Assembly (NCBI RefSeq): GCF_039538065.1
Contig: NZ_BAABBR010000001.1
Coordinates: 558,001-622,000 of the forward strand
From: Sphingomonas rosea
Lineage (GTDB): Bacteria > Pseudomonadota > Alphaproteobacteria > Sphingomonadales > Sphingomonadaceae
Direction of reading: 5' to 3'
DNA: 64,000 bases
The position numbers and the translations under genes are program-made. The number at the start of each line of letters is the position of its first letter. Positions within the stretch are counted from its first letter, which is position 1. The notes under the pieces were generated by a model. That model was not told the origin of the DNA, did not search any database, and saw only the letters and a list, made by a program, of their open reading frames with translations. Of the stretch, positions 27,808 to 36,964 are shown piece by piece.

Positions 27808-30230
27808 GCGCGCCTGACCTTCCCGCGGTCGTCGCCGGCTGGTTCGAAAGCCGGGGCTGGCGTCCGCGCCGGCACCAGCTCGACATGCTCGATCGCGCCC
27901 GCGCAGGGCGGCACGCGTTGCTCGTCGCGGGGACCGGTGCGGGCAAGACGCTGGCCGGCTTCCTGCCGACGATCTGCGACCTCGCGGACCATCCCGCCGA
28001 GGGCCTCCACACCCTCTATATCTCGCCGCTGAAAGCGCTCGCGGTCGACGTCCAGCGCAACCTCCTCGATCCGATCGGCGAGATGGACCTGCCGATCCGG
28101 GTCGAGACCCGCACCGGAGACACCCCCTCGGACCGCAAGGCCCGCCAGCGCGCGAGGCCGCCGCAGATCCTGCTGACCACGCCCGAAAGCCTGTCGCTGC
28201 TCCTCTCCTACCCCGACAGCTTCCTGATGTTCGCGGGGCTGAAGACCATCGTCCTCGACGAGATCCACGCCTTCGCCCGCGACAAGCGCGGCGACCTCCT
28301 CGCCCTCGCCCTCGCCCGCCTCCAGAAGATCGCGCCCGCCCTCCGTCGGGTCGGGTTGTCCGCCACCGTCGCCGACCCCGATGCCTATCGCAGCTGGCTC
28401 GCGCCCGACGCCGACATGGACGAGGTCGACGTGGTCCTCGGCGAACCCGGCGCCGAGCCGGTGCTCGACATCCTGCTGCCCGAGAACCGCGTCCCGTGGT
28501 CGGGCCATTCGGGCCGCTACGCCGCCAAGCAGGTCATGGCGCAGATCGAGCAGCACCGGACGACGCTCGTCTTCTGCAATACCCGCGGCCTTGCCGAGCT
28601 GATCTTCCAGGACCTGTGGAAGGTGAACGAGCAGGGCCTCCCGATCGGCGTTCACCATGGCAGCCTCGCCCTCGAAGCCCGCCGCAAGGTCGAGGCGGCG
28701 ATGGCGGCCGGCAAGCTCCGCGCGCTCGTCTGCACCTCCAGCCTCGACCTCGGCATCGACTGGGGCGACGTCGAACTCGTCATCCAGATGGGGGCGCCCA
28801 AGGGTTCGTCGCGCCTCCTCCAGCGGATCGGCCGCGCCAACCACCGCCTCGACGAGCCCAGCCACGGCACCATCGTGCCCGGCAACCGCTTCGAATATCT
28901 CGAGGCTCGCGCCGCCCTGGACGCGGTCGACGCGCGCGAGCTCGACCCCGAAATCTTCCGCCCGGGCACGCTCGACACGCTCGCCCAGCACATCCTCGCC
29001 TGCGCCTGCGCCGCCCCCTTCGAGCAGGCCGAGCTCCTCGCCGAGCTCCGCTCCGCTGCGCCCTATGCCGGGCTACCCGACGCCTTGTTCGAGACCGTCC
29101 TCGCCTACATCGCCACCGGCGGCTACGCGCTGCGCGCCTACGACAAGTTCCGCCGACTCGTGGAGGAGCCCGCGGGCTCGGGCCACTGGCGCATCACCAA
29201 GCCCGCGGTCGCGGTCCAGCACCGGATGAATGCGGGGATCATCGTCGACAATCCGATGCTCGACGTCCGCTTCGGCAACGGGCGGATGCTCGGCCGGGTC
29301 GAGGAAGGCTTCGCCTCGACCCTCACCGTCGGCGACCACATCTTCTTTGCCGGCCTCAGCCTCGAGGTCGAGCGGATGAAGGACAGCGACATCATCGTCC
29401 GTGCCTCCTCCAAGGAAGCTCGCCTCGTCACCTACGGCGGCCAGCGGATGAGCATGACCACCCACCTCGCCGACCGGGTGAAGGGCTTCCTCGCCGACCC
29501 CAGCCAATGGTCGCGCTTCCCTCCCGACGTGCGCGAATGGCTCGAGGTCCAGCAGCGCCGCTCGCGCCTGCCCCAGCCCGACGAACTGCTGGTCGAGACC
29601 TTCCCCCACGAAGGCCGCCACTTCCTCGTCATGTACAGCTTCGAGGGCTGGAACGCGCACCAGAGCCTCGGCATGCTGGTCACCAAGCGGATGGAGAAGA
29701 TGGGGCTGAAGCCATTGGGCTTCGTCGCCAACGACTATGCGCTCTCGGTCTACGGATTGGAGCCGATCACCGACCCCGCGCCCCTGCTCTCCCCCGACAT
29801 CCTCGAGGGCGAGTTCGTCGAGTGGGTCGAGCAGTCGATGCTGCTGAAACGCGCCTTTCGCGAGGTGGCGGTGATCGGCGGGCTGGTCGAGCGCCAGCAT
29901 CCGGGCAAGCGCAAGACCGGCAAGCAGGTCAGCTTCTCGACCGACCTCATCTACGACGTGCTGCGCAAGTACGAGCCCGAGCATCTCTTGATGCGCGCCG
30001 CCTGGGACGACGCCCGCGCCCGGATGACCGAACTTGGTCGCCTCGCCCGCCTGGTCGAGCGCGCCGCCGCGCAGATGGTGCATGTCGACCTCCCCCGCGT
30101 CACCCCGATGGCGGTCCCGCTGATGGTCGTCATCGGCCGCGAGGCGCTGCCCGCCGGCTCGGGCGCCGAGGACGCGCTGCTGATGGAAGCCGAATCTGTC
30201 CTCGCCGATCTCGCGATGCGCGAGGACTGA
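27804..30230 (+). CDS. Lhr-type DEXH helicase of the ligase-associated repair set
   Basis: About 808 residues if translation begins at CTG 27804; an ATG exists only at 27885. The segment between them encodes PAVVAGWFESRGWRPRRHQ, which matches the conserved N-terminus of this family, and has no ATG, GTG or TTG. Motifs: Walker A GTGAGKTLAGFLP, LYISPLKALAVD, DExH box VLDEIHAFARDKRG, TLVFCNTRG, and motif VI SSRLLQRIGRANHR. The C-terminal half is the Lhr-core beta-barrel/DUF region with FPHEGRHFLVMYSFEGWNA. An in-frame stop at 27786 rules out an earlier start. Family is certain; the exact start is inferred. Confidence 0.9.
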   Translation: MSAPDLPAVVAGWFESRGWRPRRHQLDMLDRARAGRHALLVAGTGAGKTLAGFLPTICDLADHPAEGLHTLYISPLKALAVDVQRNLLDPIGEMDLPIRVETRTGDTPSDRKARQRARPPQILLTTPESLSLLLSYPDSFLMFAGLKTIVLDEIHAFARDKRGDLLALALARLQKIAPALRRVGLSATVADPDAYRSWLAPDADMDEVDVVLGEPGAEPVLDILLPENRVPWSGHSGRYAAKQVMAQIEQHRTTLVFCNTRGLAELIFQDLWKVNEQGLPIGVHHGSLALEARRKVEAAMAAGKLRALVCTSSLDLGIDWGDVELVIQMGAPKGSSRLLQRIGRANHRLDEPSHGTIVPGNRFEYLEARAALDAVDARELDPEIFRPGTLDTLAQHILACACAAPFEQAELLAELRSAAPYAGLPDALFETVLAYIATGGYALRAYDKFRRLVEEPAGSGHWRITKPAVAVQHRMNAGIIVDNPMLDVRFGNGRMLGRVEEGFASTLTVGDHIFFAGLSLEVERMKDSDIIVRASSKEARLVTYGGQRMSMTTHLADRVKGFLADPSQWSRFPPDVREWLEVQQRRSRLPQPDELLVETFPHEGRHFLVMYSFEGWNAHQSLGMLVTKRMEKMGLKPLGFVANDYALSVYGLEPITDPAPLLSPDILEGEFVEWVEQSMLLKRAFREVAVIGGLVERQHPGKRKTGKQVSFSTDLIYDVLRKYEPEHLLMRAAWDDARARMTELGRLARLVERAAAQMVHVDLPRVTPMAVPLMVVIGREALPAGSGAEDALLMEAESVLADLAMRED

Positions 30231-30261
30231 CGCCCGCCCGCGCAATACGCTAGGATGCAGC

Positions 30262-30522
30262 ATGCGTAGCCTGTTGCTTCTTGCCCTCCCGCTCCTCGCC
30301 GGCTGCTCGGTCGCCAACACGGCGGTCGGAGTCGTCACGCTGCCGGTGAAAGCCGTCTCGAAGGGCGTCGACCTCGCCACCACCAGCCAGTCGGAGGCCG
30401 ACGAGAAGCGCGGCCGCGCGATCCGCAAGGAAGAGGAACGCCTCGGCCGCGAACGCCGGCTCCTGGAGGAGCGCTGCCGCAAGGGCCGCCCGCTTCCGGG
30501 CGACCTCTGCCCGACCCGCTAG
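30262..30522 (+). CDS. Small putative lipoprotein
   Basis: An 86-residue protein. MRSLLLLALPLLAGC is a lipoprotein signal with Cys15, followed by VANTAVGVVTLPVKAVSKGV and a highly charged helix (SEADEKRGRAIRKEEERLGR) ending CRKGRPLPGDLCPTR. The two late cysteines could pair. Its stop overlaps the stop of the convergent M20 gene in CTAG at 30519-30522. No family recognised beyond small alphaproteobacterial lipoproteins. Confidence 0.72.
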   Translation: MRSLLLLALPLLAGCSVANTAVGVVTLPVKAVSKGVDLATTSQSEADEKRGRAIRKEEERLGRERRLLEERCRKGRPLPGDLCPTR

Positions 30523-32012
30523 CGCCGCCCCAGCTTTGCCACCTCGTAGAGATAATCGACGTAGAGCATCGTCGCCTCGTCGATCCCCGCCACCTTCGGA
30601 TTGCCTGACTTGATCAGGAACCACTCGTCAGGCGCATGCGCCCCGCCGCCGCGGCCGATCCCGAACTGCCCCGTCGGCAGGTTGAGCGGCGCCCCGTTGA
30701 ACACCACCCCCGGCCAGCTCCCCGCATTGCGCGGGGTCAGCGTGTAGGGAATCTTCAACCGCTCGAAGACGCGCTTCTGCGCCTGGATGAAGGGGCTGTT
30801 CTCGTCGGTCTGGTTGGGCCCGTAGCCGCCGGACACCACCACCTTCACGTCATCGAACCCGCGCTTGGCGAGATGCGCCTTGAGCTTCGTGACCACCTCG
30901 TCCCTGGTCATGTTCGGCACCAGCCGGAACTCGAGCTTCGCCTCGGCCCGGCTCGGCAGCACGGTCTTGCCGCCGACCCCGGTATAGCCGCTGACCAGCC
31001 CCTGGATGTTGACCGTCGGCTGGCCGAGGAACCGCTCGGAGCTGGTCTGGAAGTCCTCGTCGTTGATCCACCGCCCGATCCCGAGCGCCTTCTTCTCCTT
31101 GGCCTCGTCGGTCACCGCGACGCGCTGCGCGATCAGCTCCTTCTGCCGCGGCGTGAGCGGCGCGACATTGTCCATGAAGCCGTCGATCGTCGGCGTGTGC
31201 CCGTCGTCGGCGACCAACGTGTCGAGTGCCTTGACCAGCCGCCATGCCGGGCTTTCGATCCGCGCATAGTTGCTCGAATGGACGTCGGCCTTGGGATATT
31301 TGTCGCTCGTCTCGCCCCCGACGATCAGCTGGAACTCGACCGCACCCTTGGCGCCGAGCGTGATCCCGGCCTGCCCGTCCTGCCCCTGGCTCGCCGCCGG
31401 GATGAACACCCCGACCGTCTTCTTGAGCGCGGCGGCGACTTCGGGGTCGGCGACGATGGTGGGGAAGTTGGGGCTCGCGATCTCTTCTTCGCCCTCGGCC
31501 ACCAGCACGAGATTGACCGGAAGCTTGCGCCCGCTCGCCTTGAAGGCCTTCAAGGCCGCCAGAAACGCCGTCTCGGGCCCCTTCTGGTTGACGGCCCCGC
31601 GCCCGCGGATCGCCTGCCCCTCGCCGGCCCGGTCGTAGAGCTGTCCGGCCAGCGGCGGGCTCGCCCATTCGGACGGCTCATACTGCTTCACGTCGTACAT
31701 GAAGTAGATGCCGAGCGTCACCGGCGCGCCCGCGTCGAGCGTCGCAAACACCCCCGGCACGCCACCCGACTGGACCACGCGGGCCTGCTGGAAACCGGCA
31801 TCGAGCGCGAGGCGGCGCATATAATCGGCCCCCTCGGCGACGTTGCGCTTTTCGGCCGCGATGGTCGGCAGCGCGATCCAGTCCTGCAGGGCCTTGACCG
31901 TCGCCTCGTGCTGGCCCGCCACCACCCGCTCGAGTTGCGCCCGCCCCGGCGTCTGCGCGGCCGCCCCGCTCGCCGCCAGCGCCAGCACCAGTCCCGCTCC
32001 GATTGTCCGCAT
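30519..32012 (-). CDS. M20 peptidase-like exported protein with altered metal site
   Basis: A 497-residue M20/M25/M40-fold protein with signal peptide MRTIGAGLVLALAASGAAAQ. At the first metal motif the usual GHxD is FMYD (Met105 for His, Asp107 kept). At the second, GRGxxD is GRGAVNQKG (Asn142 for the bridging Asp). The catalytic Glu region VAEGEEE (175-177) is kept. The C-terminal part has GGYGPNQTDENSPFIQAQKRVFE. A chemistry that differs from zinc dipeptidases is possible. The start is the ATG at 32012, just before the signal peptide. Substrate unknown. Confidence 0.85.
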   Translation of the reverse strand: MRTIGAGLVLALAASGAAAQTPGRAQLERVVAGQHEATVKALQDWIALPTIAAEKRNVAEGADYMRRLALDAGFQQARVVQSGGVPGVFATLDAGAPVTLGIYFMYDVKQYEPSEWASPPLAGQLYDRAGEGQAIRGRGAVNQKGPETAFLAALKAFKASGRKLPVNLVLVAEGEEEIASPNFPTIVADPEVAAALKKTVGVFIPAASQGQDGQAGITLGAKGAVEFQLIVGGETSDKYPKADVHSSNYARIESPAWRLVKALDTLVADDGHTPTIDGFMDNVAPLTPRQKELIAQRVAVTDEAKEKKALGIGRWINDEDFQTSSERFLGQPTVNIQGLVSGYTGVGGKTVLPSRAEAKLEFRLVPNMTRDEVVTKLKAHLAKRGFDDVKVVVSGGYGPNQTDENSPFIQAQKRVFERLKIPYTLTPRNAGSWPGVVFNGAPLNLPTGQFGIGRGGGAHAPDEWFLIKSGNPKVAGIDEATMLYVDYLYEVAKLGRR

Positions 32013-32084
32013 GTCCGCCCCCGTTTGCCCGATAATGATCGCCCGAGACTGGCGCAGCGTCACGCCCTCGTCCAGAGCAGGCCG

Positions 32085-32540
32085 ATGCGCTATTTCCTCG
32101 ACTGCGAGTTCGACGGCTTTGGCGGGGCCTTGCTGAGCCTCGCCCTCGTTCCCGATGACGATAGCGAGGAATTCTACGCGATCCTCGAGCATGAGCGGCC
32201 ATGCGTCGACTGGGTCGAGCGCCACGTCATCCCCTATCTCGACACCGTTCCCCAGGCGCTCCGGGCCGAACCGCAACCGCCTGCCGATGTCGCCCGCGAA
32301 CTGTCGCGCTGGCTGAGCCCGTTCGAAGACGTCGAGATCGTCGCCGACTGGCCCGACGACATCGCCTATTTCTGCAAGGCGCTGCTGACCGGCAACGGCC
32401 AGATGGTCACGGTCCCGCCGCTCACCTTCCGCCTGCTCAACCTCGCGGGCTTCTCGACCGCGCGGAACAGCGCCGTCCCGCACAATGCGCTGCACGACGC
32501 CCGGGCGCTGCGCGATCATGTGGTCGACCGTGGCTACTAA
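32085..32540 (+). CDS. 3'-5' exoribonuclease-like protein (DEDD fold, RNase AS type)
   Basis: A 151-residue protein beginning MRYFLDCEFDGFGGALLSLALV, in which DCEFDG supplies the first acidic pair of a DEDD exonuclease. Further acids lie in WPDDIAYF and HNALHDARALRDHV. It resembles the short exoribonucleases related to mycobacterial RNase AS. It is divergent from the M20 gene by about 70 bases and is followed 41 bases later by pdeM. Specific substrate not known. Confidence 0.8.
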   Translation: MRYFLDCEFDGFGGALLSLALVPDDDSEEFYAILEHERPCVDWVERHVIPYLDTVPQALRAEPQPPADVARELSRWLSPFEDVEIVADWPDDIAYFCKALLTGNGQMVTVPPLTFRLLNLAGFSTARNSAVPHNALHDARALRDHVVDRGY

Positions 32541-32581
32541 GTCGTTGCACCCTCTCGGGAAGTCGGGTTAAGCGCCCCGCG

Positions 32582-33244
32582 ATGGTTCCCCTTTCGTTCG
32601 CCGGTCACGAATTTCTCGCCGATCCCCAGGGTGCCCTGTGGTGGCCCGACCAGCGCGCGCTACTGGTCGCCGACCTGCATCTCGAGAAAGCCAGCTGGTA
32701 CGCCCGCCTCGGCCAGTTCCTGCCGCCGTACGACAGCCAGGCGACGCTCGCCGCGCTGACCGAATTGGTCGACCGCACGGGCGCCGAGAAGCTCTACTGC
32801 CTCGGCGACAGCTTCCACGACAAGTTCGGCTGCGAGCGGCTGCCCGACACCGCCCGCGCGATGCTTCTCGCCCTGACCGGCCGGCTCGACTGGACCTGGA
32901 TCCTCGGCAACCACGACCCCGGCTTCGCCGACCATTGCGGCGGCACCCTGATGGAGGAAGCGATCGTCGCCGGCATCGTTCTTCGCCACGAGGCCGATCC
33001 CACCGACGCGCGGCCCGAAATGTCGGGCCATTATCATCCCAAGCTTCGCCTCCAGCTGCGCGGCAAGCAGGTCAGTCGCCGCTGCTTCGTCGCGAGCGGC
33101 GCCAAGCTCATCTTCCCGGCCTTCGGCGCGCTGACCGGCGGGCTCGACGCCAATCACCGCGAGATCATGAAGAAGGTCGGCTCGCCCGCCGCTGCCCTCA
33201 TCCCGGTCAAGGACCGGCTGCTGCGCTTCCCCCTCGCCGCCTAG
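32582..33244 (+). CDS. pdeM: Ligase-associated DNA damage response endonuclease PdeM
   Basis: A 220-residue calcineurin-like phosphoesterase. Motifs: LLVADLHLEKASWYARLGQFLPP, CLGDSFHDKFG, WILGNHDPG and MSGHYHPKLRL, giving the standard D-x-H, GD, GNHD and GHxH metal ligands. This family is normally encoded beside an Lhr helicase, MBL exonuclease and ATP-dependent ligase. Here it lies 2.3 kb beyond the helicase, with three unrelated genes between. Its stop overlaps the stop of pabBC (33241-33244). Confidence 0.88.
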   Translation: MVPLSFAGHEFLADPQGALWWPDQRALLVADLHLEKASWYARLGQFLPPYDSQATLAALTELVDRTGAEKLYCLGDSFHDKFGCERLPDTARAMLLALTGRLDWTWILGNHDPGFADHCGGTLMEEAIVAGIVLRHEADPTDARPEMSGHYHPKLRLQLRGKQVSRRCFVASGAKLIFPAFGALTGGLDANHREIMKKVGSPAAALIPVKDRLLRFPLAA

Positions 33245-34956
33245 GCGAGCCCCGCCTTCATCAGCCCGCGCACCATGTTGCCGACGAGGAACCCGCCCTC
33301 CAGATCGGCCTCGGTGAGGTCGGCCTCGACCGCCTTGCCCTCGCCGATCAGCTTGTCGCGCAGAACGCCCGGCAACAGCCCGCGGTCGAGCGGCGGGGTC
33401 AGCAATCGGCCATCGCGCTCGACAAACAGGCTCGTGAAGCTGCCCTCGGTCAGCCGTCCGTCCGCGTCGGCGAACACCACTTCGTCCACGCCGCTCGCCG
33501 CCCGCGCCTCGTCGTAGAAGGCGCGGTCGGTCGTCTTGAAGCGCAGCCGGTAATCGTCCTCGGCGACCGGCAGCGGCACCACCTTCACCGTGAGCGGCTC
33601 GGCGATGCGCTCGGGCAGGCCGCGCACCTCGACCGCCATCATCCCCGTCGGCGACAGGAGAAGCCGCGCCATCGCCGGGGTCCGACGCCCGAAGGTCGCC
33701 GCCTGCAGTTCGTTGCGCGCACCGTGCCGGTCGAACCGGAATCCGAGCGCCCTGGCCGACGCCCCAAGCCGGTCGAGATGCCGGTCCAGTTCCACCATCC
33801 CCTCGTGGGGGTCGAAGCGCATGGTCTCAATCAGGTCGATCGCCGGCCGGTCACGCGTCACGAAAATTCCCTTGGCAAGGCACTCGGCCCATTCATCCCC
33901 GGCCTGGCTGTCGACCACGATGCCCGACCCCAGCCCGAGGGTCGCTTTGCCGACATCGGCGCCGATGTCGAGAGTCCTGATGAGCACATTGAAACTGGAA
34001 TTGCCGCCGGGCTCGATCCAGCCGGCCGACCCGCAATAGGCGCCGCGGGGCGCAGGCTCGAGTTCCCGCAGCGCGAGCATCGCCGCGACCTTGGGCGCGC
34101 CCGTCACCGACCCGCAAGGGAAGATCGCCCGCAGCACGTCGACCGCGTCGAGCCCGTCCTTGAGCCGCGCGGTCACCCGGCTGACCATCTGGCTGACCGT
34201 CGGGTAGCGCTCGACCGCGAACAGTTCGGGCACCGCGACGCTGCCCGGCTCGGCGACGCGGGCGAGGTCGTTGCGCAGCAGGTCGACGATCATGAGGTTC
34301 TCGGCCCGGTTCTTGGGATCGCCCGTCAGCACCGAAGCATCCGCCGCCGGTCCCGCCGTCCCCTTCATCGGCCGGGCTTCGAGGACCCGGTCGCGGATCG
34401 TGAAGAATTGCTCGGGACTGAGGCTCGCCAGCCATCCGTCCGGATGCCGGATCAGCGCGCCCCAGCCCGCGCCGCCCGCCCGCCGGAGCCGGGCATAGAG
34501 CGCCGCGGGTCCGCCCGCGACAGCGACTTCGCAATGGAAGGTGAGGTTCGCCTGGTAATAATCGCCCGCGTGCAGCGCCGCATGCACCCGCCCCACCGCC
34601 GCGCGATAATCGCCCTCGGAGACGAGCGGCACCGGCGCGCCAGCGATCGCGCCCGCGGGATCGGGCAGCACATCCTCGGCCGCGACCTCGGCGAACCCCT
34701 CGAACAGTCCGAACCACAGCAACGGGCCGTCACCCTGCCGCGCCGCGCCTGCCAGCGCCGGATCGAGCGCATAGCCCGCCTCGTAAGCGAGAAATCCCGC
34801 GGCATGCGCGCCGCCACGCACCGCCGCCTGCAATCGCTCGAGCGCCGGGACGACCTCCTCCATCCGATCGGCCCGCACGTCGCCCACGGGGTCGCGATAC
34901 AGCCGTGCCCCACCCCCCGGGCGCGCATCGTCGAACAGGAGGAAAGGCCCGGTCAT
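33241..34956 (-). CDS. pabB: Fused aminodeoxychorismate synthase component I / lyase (PabB-PabC)
   Basis: A 571-residue fusion for para-aminobenzoate synthesis, feeding folate. Residues about 1-370 are the chorismate-binding PabB: GDYYQANLTFHCEVA, ARPMKGTAGPAAD, NRAENLMIVDLLRND, PCGSVTGAPKVAAM and the Gly-rich LGLGSGIVVDS. From about 375 it is PabC, a PLP aminotransferase-IV lyase: LIETMRFDPHEG, RLRFKTTDR with the likely PLP Lys, and GRLTEGSFTSLFVER. The ATG at 34956 begins at MTGPFLLFDDA; a TTG at 34977 would add 7 residues. No pabA glutaminase is nearby. Confidence 0.92.
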   Translation of the reverse strand: MTGPFLLFDDARPGGGARLYRDPVGDVRADRMEEVVPALERLQAAVRGGAHAAGFLAYEAGYALDPALAGAARQGDGPLLWFGLFEGFAEVAAEDVLPDPAGAIAGAPVPLVSEGDYRAAVGRVHAALHAGDYYQANLTFHCEVAVAGGPAALYARLRRAGGAGWGALIRHPDGWLASLSPEQFFTIRDRVLEARPMKGTAGPAADASVLTGDPKNRAENLMIVDLLRNDLARVAEPGSVAVPELFAVERYPTVSQMVSRVTARLKDGLDAVDVLRAIFPCGSVTGAPKVAAMLALRELEPAPRGAYCGSAGWIEPGGNSSFNVLIRTLDIGADVGKATLGLGSGIVVDSQAGDEWAECLAKGIFVTRDRPAIDLIETMRFDPHEGMVELDRHLDRLGASARALGFRFDRHGARNELQAATFGRRTPAMARLLLSPTGMMAVEVRGLPERIAEPLTVKVVPLPVAEDDYRLRFKTTDRAFYDEARAASGVDEVVFADADGRLTEGSFTSLFVERDGRLLTPPLDRGLLPGVLRDKLIGEGKAVEADLTEADLEGGFLVGNMVRGLMKAGLA

Positions 34957-35004
34957 GTCGCCGCCGTTTGCCCGCAAGCCTCCGGCTTCGTAAAGCTGTC
35001 ACTT

Positions 35005-36264
35005 ATGCGCACGCTCCTGACCGCCCTCGCCGCCACGCTCCTCGCCACCGCCGCCCATGCCCAGCCGGTCGACCCGGCGGTGCAGAAGCGGATCGACCGG
35101 ATCCTCAAGGCGACCCCGCTGATCGATGGTCACAACGACCTTCCGTGGGCCTTGCGCGAGGATTTCGGCAGCAAGACCGAGGGGCTCGCCAGTGGCACCG
35201 CCAGCTGGAAGCCGCCGCTGATGACCGACATGGCGCGGCTCAGGGCCGGACGCGTCGGCGGGCAATTCTGGTCGGTCTACATCGACGGCACCACGCTCGG
35301 CGACGCCGCCATCCGCACCACCATCGAGCAGATCGACACCGCGCACCGGATCATCGCGGCCTACCCCGACACGCTCCGCTTCGCCCGCAGCGCCGACGAG
35401 ATGGTCGCCGCGCACAAGGCCGGGCGCGTAGGCTCGATGCTCGGCATCGAGGGCGGCCGCCAGATCGGCGGGTCGATGGCCGCGCTGCGCCGCTTCTACG
35501 ATCTTGGCGCGCGCTACATGACGCTGACCCACAACCAGACCACCGAATGGGCCGATGCCGGCACCGACGAGCCCAAATATGACGGCCTGTCGCCCTTCGG
35601 CCTCGAGGTCATCAAGGAGATGAACCGCCTCGGCATGCTGGTCGATTTGAGCCACGTCGCCCCCGCGACGATGCGCGACGCCATCGCGGCCTCGAAGGCG
35701 CCAGTCATCTTCTCCCACTCCTCCGCCGCCGGGGTGAACCCGCACCCGCGCAACGTCCCCGACGACGTGCTGCGCATGCTCCCCGCCAATGGCGGCGTGG
35801 TCATGGTCACCTGGGTGCCGAGCTTCCTCAGCCCCGCCATGTGGAAGTGGGACGGCGAGTTTGCCGCCCAGGAGGCGCGCCTCAAGACCTACAATCGTGC
35901 CAGCGCCGCCGCCGTCACCAAGGGGATGGAAGCCTGGGTCGCCGCCAACCCGCGTCCGGTCGTCGGGGTCAAGGACGTCGCCGACCACATCGACTACGTC
36001 GCCCGCGTCGCCGGGCACGATCATGTCGGCATTGGCGGCGACCTCGACGGAATCCCGCGCACCCCCGTCGGGCTCGAGGGTGTCGAGGCCTATCCCACCC
36101 TGTTCGCCGAGCTCATCCGCCGCGGCTGGTCCGACGCCGACCTCGCCAAGCTTGCCGGCGGCAATGTCCTACGCGCCCTGCGCGGGGCGGAAGCCACCGC
36201 CCGTGCGATGAAGGACGTGCCGCCCTCGATGGCGACCCTCGATCGCCCCGCCGCCGCCAACTAG
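35005..36264 (+). CDS. Membrane dipeptidase (M19 family)
   Basis: A 419-residue exported M19 zinc dipeptidase. Signal peptide MRTLLTALAATLLATAAHAQ. Metal ligands in PLIDGHNDLPW (HxD), MLGIEGG (Glu), and His residues in VDLSHVAP and IFSHSSA; the C-terminal GIGGDLDGIPRTP holds the substrate-side Asp. Family members cleave dipeptides, including D-amino-acid ones, and beta-lactams. Divergent from pabBC by about 50 bases. The ATG at 35005 gives a clean signal peptide. Confidence 0.92.
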   Translation: MRTLLTALAATLLATAAHAQPVDPAVQKRIDRILKATPLIDGHNDLPWALREDFGSKTEGLASGTASWKPPLMTDMARLRAGRVGGQFWSVYIDGTTLGDAAIRTTIEQIDTAHRIIAAYPDTLRFARSADEMVAAHKAGRVGSMLGIEGGRQIGGSMAALRRFYDLGARYMTLTHNQTTEWADAGTDEPKYDGLSPFGLEVIKEMNRLGMLVDLSHVAPATMRDAIAASKAPVIFSHSSAAGVNPHPRNVPDDVLRMLPANGGVVMVTWVPSFLSPAMWKWDGEFAAQEARLKTYNRASAAAVTKGMEAWVAANPRPVVGVKDVADHIDYVARVAGHDHVGIGGDLDGIPRTPVGLEGVEAYPTLFAELIRRGWSDADLAKLAGGNVLRALRGAEATARAMKDVPPSMATLDRPAAAN

Positions 36265-36274
36265 AGCAGCGTCC

Positions 36275-36931
36275 ATGGACAATCCCCCGCTCAAGGCCGC
36301 GGTCATTCCGGTGACCCCGCTGCAGCAGAACTGCACGCTCCTGTGGTGCACCCAGACCAACAAGGCCGCGCTGTGCGATCCCGGCGGCGACCTGCCGAAG
36401 CTTCGCGCCGCGATCGCGCAGGCCGGCGTGACGGTCGAGAAGATCATCCTGACCCATGGCCACATCGACCATTGCGGCCAGGCCGGCCAGCTCGCCGCCG
36501 AACTTGGCGTTCCGATCGAGGGCCCGCACATCGACGACCTGTTCTGGATCGCCCGCCTCGCCGACGACGGCGCCGCCTACGGGATCGACGCCTCGCCGTT
36601 CGAGCCCAGCCGCTGGCTGACCGACGGCGAGCAGGTGACCGTCGGCAACCTCGTCCTCGACGTCTACCACACGCCGGGCCACACCCCGGGCCACGTCATC
36701 TTCCACCATGCTCCCTCGAACCTCGCGCTGGTCGGCGACGTGCTCTTCGCCGGTTCGATCGGCCGGACCGACTTTCCGCTCTCCGATCACCAGGCCCTGC
36801 TCGATTCGGTCCGCACCAAGCTCTGGCCCTTGGGCCCCGAAACCATCTTCATTCCGGGCCACGGCCCGATGAGCAGCTTCGAGCGCGAGCGGGCGAGCAA
36901 TCCCTTCGTGGGCGATGCGGTGCTGGCCTAG
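36275..36931 (+). CDS. Metallo-beta-lactamase-fold hydrolase (glyoxalase II-like)
   Basis: A 218-residue MBL hydrolase with ILTHGHIDHCGQAGQLA (HxHxDH), VYHTPGHTPGHVIFHH, LVGDVLFAGSIGRTDFP (metal-bridging Asp) and FIPGHGPMSSFERERASNPF (C-terminal His). The pattern matches YcbL-type small glyoxalase II relatives that act on thioesters. Starts 10 bases after the dipeptidase stop, so possibly co-transcribed. Substrate not certain. Confidence 0.9.
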   Translation: MDNPPLKAAVIPVTPLQQNCTLLWCTQTNKAALCDPGGDLPKLRAAIAQAGVTVEKIILTHGHIDHCGQAGQLAAELGVPIEGPHIDDLFWIARLADDGAAYGIDASPFEPSRWLTDGEQVTVGNLVLDVYHTPGHTPGHVIFHHAPSNLALVGDVLFAGSIGRTDFPLSDHQALLDSVRTKLWPLGPETIFIPGHGPMSSFERERASNPFVGDAVLA

Positions 36932-36936
36932 GTCCC

Positions 36937-36964
36937 TTGCTTCCCGCCGACTTTCCGCTATAGG
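36937..36964 (+). promoter_or_regulatory. rpmF: Candidate sigma-70 promoter of rpmF operon
   Basis: TTGCTT at 36937-36942 and TATAGG at 36959-36964 with 16 bases between. It lies in the 144-base gap upstream of rpmF, giving a leader of about 105 bases. The leader also holds a short T tract (TTTTTTG) near 37042. Confidence 0.45.

Noticed and set aside
32638..36264. A 1,208-codon frame reading into the dipeptidase gene
   Set aside because: Only the part from 35005 is real. The upstream part is antisense to pabBC and out of frame with pdeM, and the dipeptidase has its own signal peptide.
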